Source: Bacteroidales bacterium
Lineage (GTDB): Bacteria; Bacteroidota; Bacteroidia; Bacteroidales; WCHB1-69
Direction of reading: 5' to 3'
DNA: 5,713 nucleotides
NCBI GenBank assembly: GCA_017618435.1
Contig: JAFZUH010000143.1
Span: 1 to 5,713, forward strand
The notes under the pieces: model-generated
Told to the model about the DNA's origin: nothing
The model's input: the letters and a program-made list of their open reading frames with translations, nothing else
Database searches by the model: none
Program-made: the position numbers and the translations under genes
Part shown: in pieces, positions 4,227 to 5,713 of the stretch
How positions within the stretch are numbered: the stretch's first letter is position 1
Layout: every line of letters begins with the position of its first letter

Positions 4227-5713
4227 TTATTCTACTGTAACTGATTTTGCCAAATTACGGGGTTTATCCACATTTTTTCCGCACATTACAGCCACATAAT
4301 AGGCTAACAATTGCAATGGAATACTTGCGATAATCGGCACCAACATTTCTTCTGTTTCGGGTATCTCTATCACAAAATCCGACAAATTCTTCACATCAAC
4401 ATCACCTTCGGTAACAATGGATATGATTTTGCCTTTTCTTGCTTTCACCTCTTCTATATTGCTGACGATTTTTTTATAGGTTCCTTTTTTGGTTGCAATC
4501 ACCACAACAGGCATATTTTCGTCTATCAAAGCAATAGGACCGTGTTTCATTTCAGCGGCTGGATAGCCTTCTGCATGAATATAGGATATTTCCTTCAACT
4601 TCAAAGCCCCTTCCAATGCTACCGGGAAATTGTAGTTACGTCCCAAATACAACACATTGGTAAAGTCTTTCATATATGCAGCCACCTCCTGAACGGTTGC
4701 ATTGACGGAATCAAGCACATATTTCACTTTGTTTGGCAAATCCTCCAAAGCGGCTATCATCTGTGTATATTGTTTCCGTTGTATTTTTTCCTTACGCATA
4801 GCCAAAGACAAGGCCATTAATGTCAAAACGGTAACCTGAGAGGTAAACGCCTTGGTAGAAGCAACCCCTATTTCAAAACCGGCATGCGTATACGAGCCCG
4901 CATGTGTCGCCCTTGCAATAGAAGAACCCACAACATTGCAAATGCCCAATACCAAAGCCCCTTTCTTTTTGGCCAATTCTACGGCAGCCAAAGTGTCTGC
5001 CGTTTCTCCTGATTGGGAAATGGCAATAACCACATCGTCTTCATAAATAATCGGATTTCTGTATCTGAATTCCGAAGCATATTCCACCTCTACAGGTATC
5101 CGCACCAAATCTTCAAACAAATGTTCGGCAACCAAACCGGCATGATATGATGTACCGCAAGCAACGATAATAAATCTGCGGGCAGCCAACAGTTTGTCTT
5201 CATATTCGGTAATGCCGCCCAAGGCTACAATCTCTTTTTTAAGATTTAGCCGTCCCCGCATACTTTCCGCAATAGAAGTGGGCTGTTCATAAATTTCTTT
5301 CAGCATAAAATGTTCATAACCGCCTTTTTCTATTTGGTCCAAAGTCATTTGTAACTTCTGAATGGAATGAGGCACTTTTTCGTTATGAATATTTGTTACC
5401 ACCAAATCGTTTCCTTTGGTCAAGACTGCAATTTCCTCATCGTTGAGATAAACTACCTTTTTGGTATATTCCACCAAAGCAGAAGCGTCTGAAGCCACAT
5501 AATATTCGTCTTTGCCGAATCCGATAATTACAGGGCTGCCCTTGCGTGCCACTATCAAAGTGTTGGGGTCATCTACCGAAAGTACGATAATACCATAGGT
5601 TCCCACCACTTGTGTAAGTGCCAACCTTACGGATTCAACCAAATCGATATTCTCTTTTTTGTGAATATCTTCTATCAGATGAATTAGCACTTCTGTATCT
5701 GTTGCACTTTCAA
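4227..5713 (-). CDS. glmS: Glutamine-fructose-6-phosphate aminotransferase (isomerising), 5' end outside the window
   Basis: GlmS converts fructose-6-phosphate and glutamine to glucosamine-6-phosphate and glutamate, the first step towards UDP-GlcNAc for peptidoglycan and lipopolysaccharide. The reading frame is open to the window edge (ESATDTEV upstream of the GTG at 5690), so that GTG is not the start. The visible 494 residues lack roughly the first 115-120, including the catalytic Cys of the glutaminase domain. The rest of that domain, starting at the conserved TDTEV, is present. Two SIS sugar-isomerase domains follow. Sugar-phosphate loops are CGTS (about 185-188) and SQSGET (about 232-237). 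The isomerase segment KLKEISYIHAEGYPAAEMKHGP lies at about 371-392, and the conserved tail KPRNLAKSVTVE carries the Lys that forms the sugar Schiff base in E. coli GlmS. Nothing is broken in the visible part. It is the first visible gene of the unit, and its promoter lies outside the window. Confidence 0.97.
   Translation of the reverse strand, partial: ESATDTEVLIHLIEDIHKKENIDLVESVRLALTQVVGTYGIIVLSVDDPNTLIVARKGSPVIIGFGKDEYYVASDASALVEYTKKVVYLNDEEIAVLTKGNDLVVTNIHNEKVPHSIQKLQMTLDQIEKGGYEHFMLKEIYEQPTSIAESMRGRLNLKKEIVALGGITEYEDKLLAARRFIIVACGTSYHAGLVAEHLFEDLVRIPVEVEYASEFRYRNPIIYEDDVVIAISQSGETADTLAAVELAKKKGALVLGICNVVGSSIARATHAGSYTHAGFEIGVASTKAFTSQVTVLTLMALSLAMRKEKIQRKQYTQMIAALEDLPNKVKYVLDSVNATVQEVAAYMKDFTNVLYLGRNYNFPVALEGALKLKEISYIHAEGYPAAEMKHGPIALIDENMPVVVIATKKGTYKKIVSNIEEVKARKGKIISIVTEGDVDVKNLSDFVIEIPETEEMLVPIIASIPLQLLAYYVAVMCGKNVDKPRNLAKSVTVE

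Noticed and set aside
4311..4820. 169-codon plus-strand open frame opposite glmS
   Set aside because: It is antisense to the conserved SIS domain of glmS and shows no protein family features.
5688..5690. GTG as a possible start of glmS
   Set aside because: The frame continues upstream to the window edge with conserved GlmS sequence (SATDTEV), so this GTG is an internal Val codon.

Overview
The window looks like chromosomal DNA of a Bacteroidetes bacterium, probably of the order Bacteroidales. Three things suggest this: a -7 promoter element of the Bacteroidetes type (TATCTTTG, minus strand) ahead of one gene, A/T-rich leaders without clear Shine-Dalgarno sequences ahead of most genes, and an M16-family protein of a type I associate with Bacteroidales. 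All five confident genes lie on the minus strand, so transcription runs from right to left.

Right to left, the first four genes form a likely operon. They are glmS (glucosamine-6-phosphate synthase; its 5' end lies outside the window), a small multi-pass membrane protein whose C-terminus resembles Mpv17/PMP22, an M16 peptidase homologue without the HxxEH zinc motif, and a predicted lipoprotein flavodoxin. The gaps are 4, 23 and 27 nt, and a strong Rho-independent terminator (1620-1649) follows the flavodoxin gene. Only the glmS role is certain: it makes glucosamine-6-phosphate for peptidoglycan and lipopolysaccharide. The other three genes show no obvious shared pathway.

A separate unit follows: a cation diffusion facilitator (zinc-type efflux transporter) with its own promoter (1563-1570), a good ribosome binding site and a His/Glu repeat at the N-terminus. 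It ends at a 12-bp GC-rich hairpin (526-556) that probably acts as its terminator.

The left 525 bases hold no convincing gene. They contain two direct copies of a composite repeat (57-156 and 429-500), each with two imperfect palindromes, plus a perfect 14-bp hairpin (397-431) and short direct repeats. This looks like a nest of dispersed intergenic repeats. A 39-codon open stretch entering at the left edge (1-120, plus strand) might be the tail of a convergent gene, but this is weak.

I saw no tRNA, rRNA, CRISPR array, transposase or clear new system. The most notable points are the repeat nest, the zinc-motif-less M16 protein without an active partner in view, and the Mpv17-like protein placed directly behind glmS.
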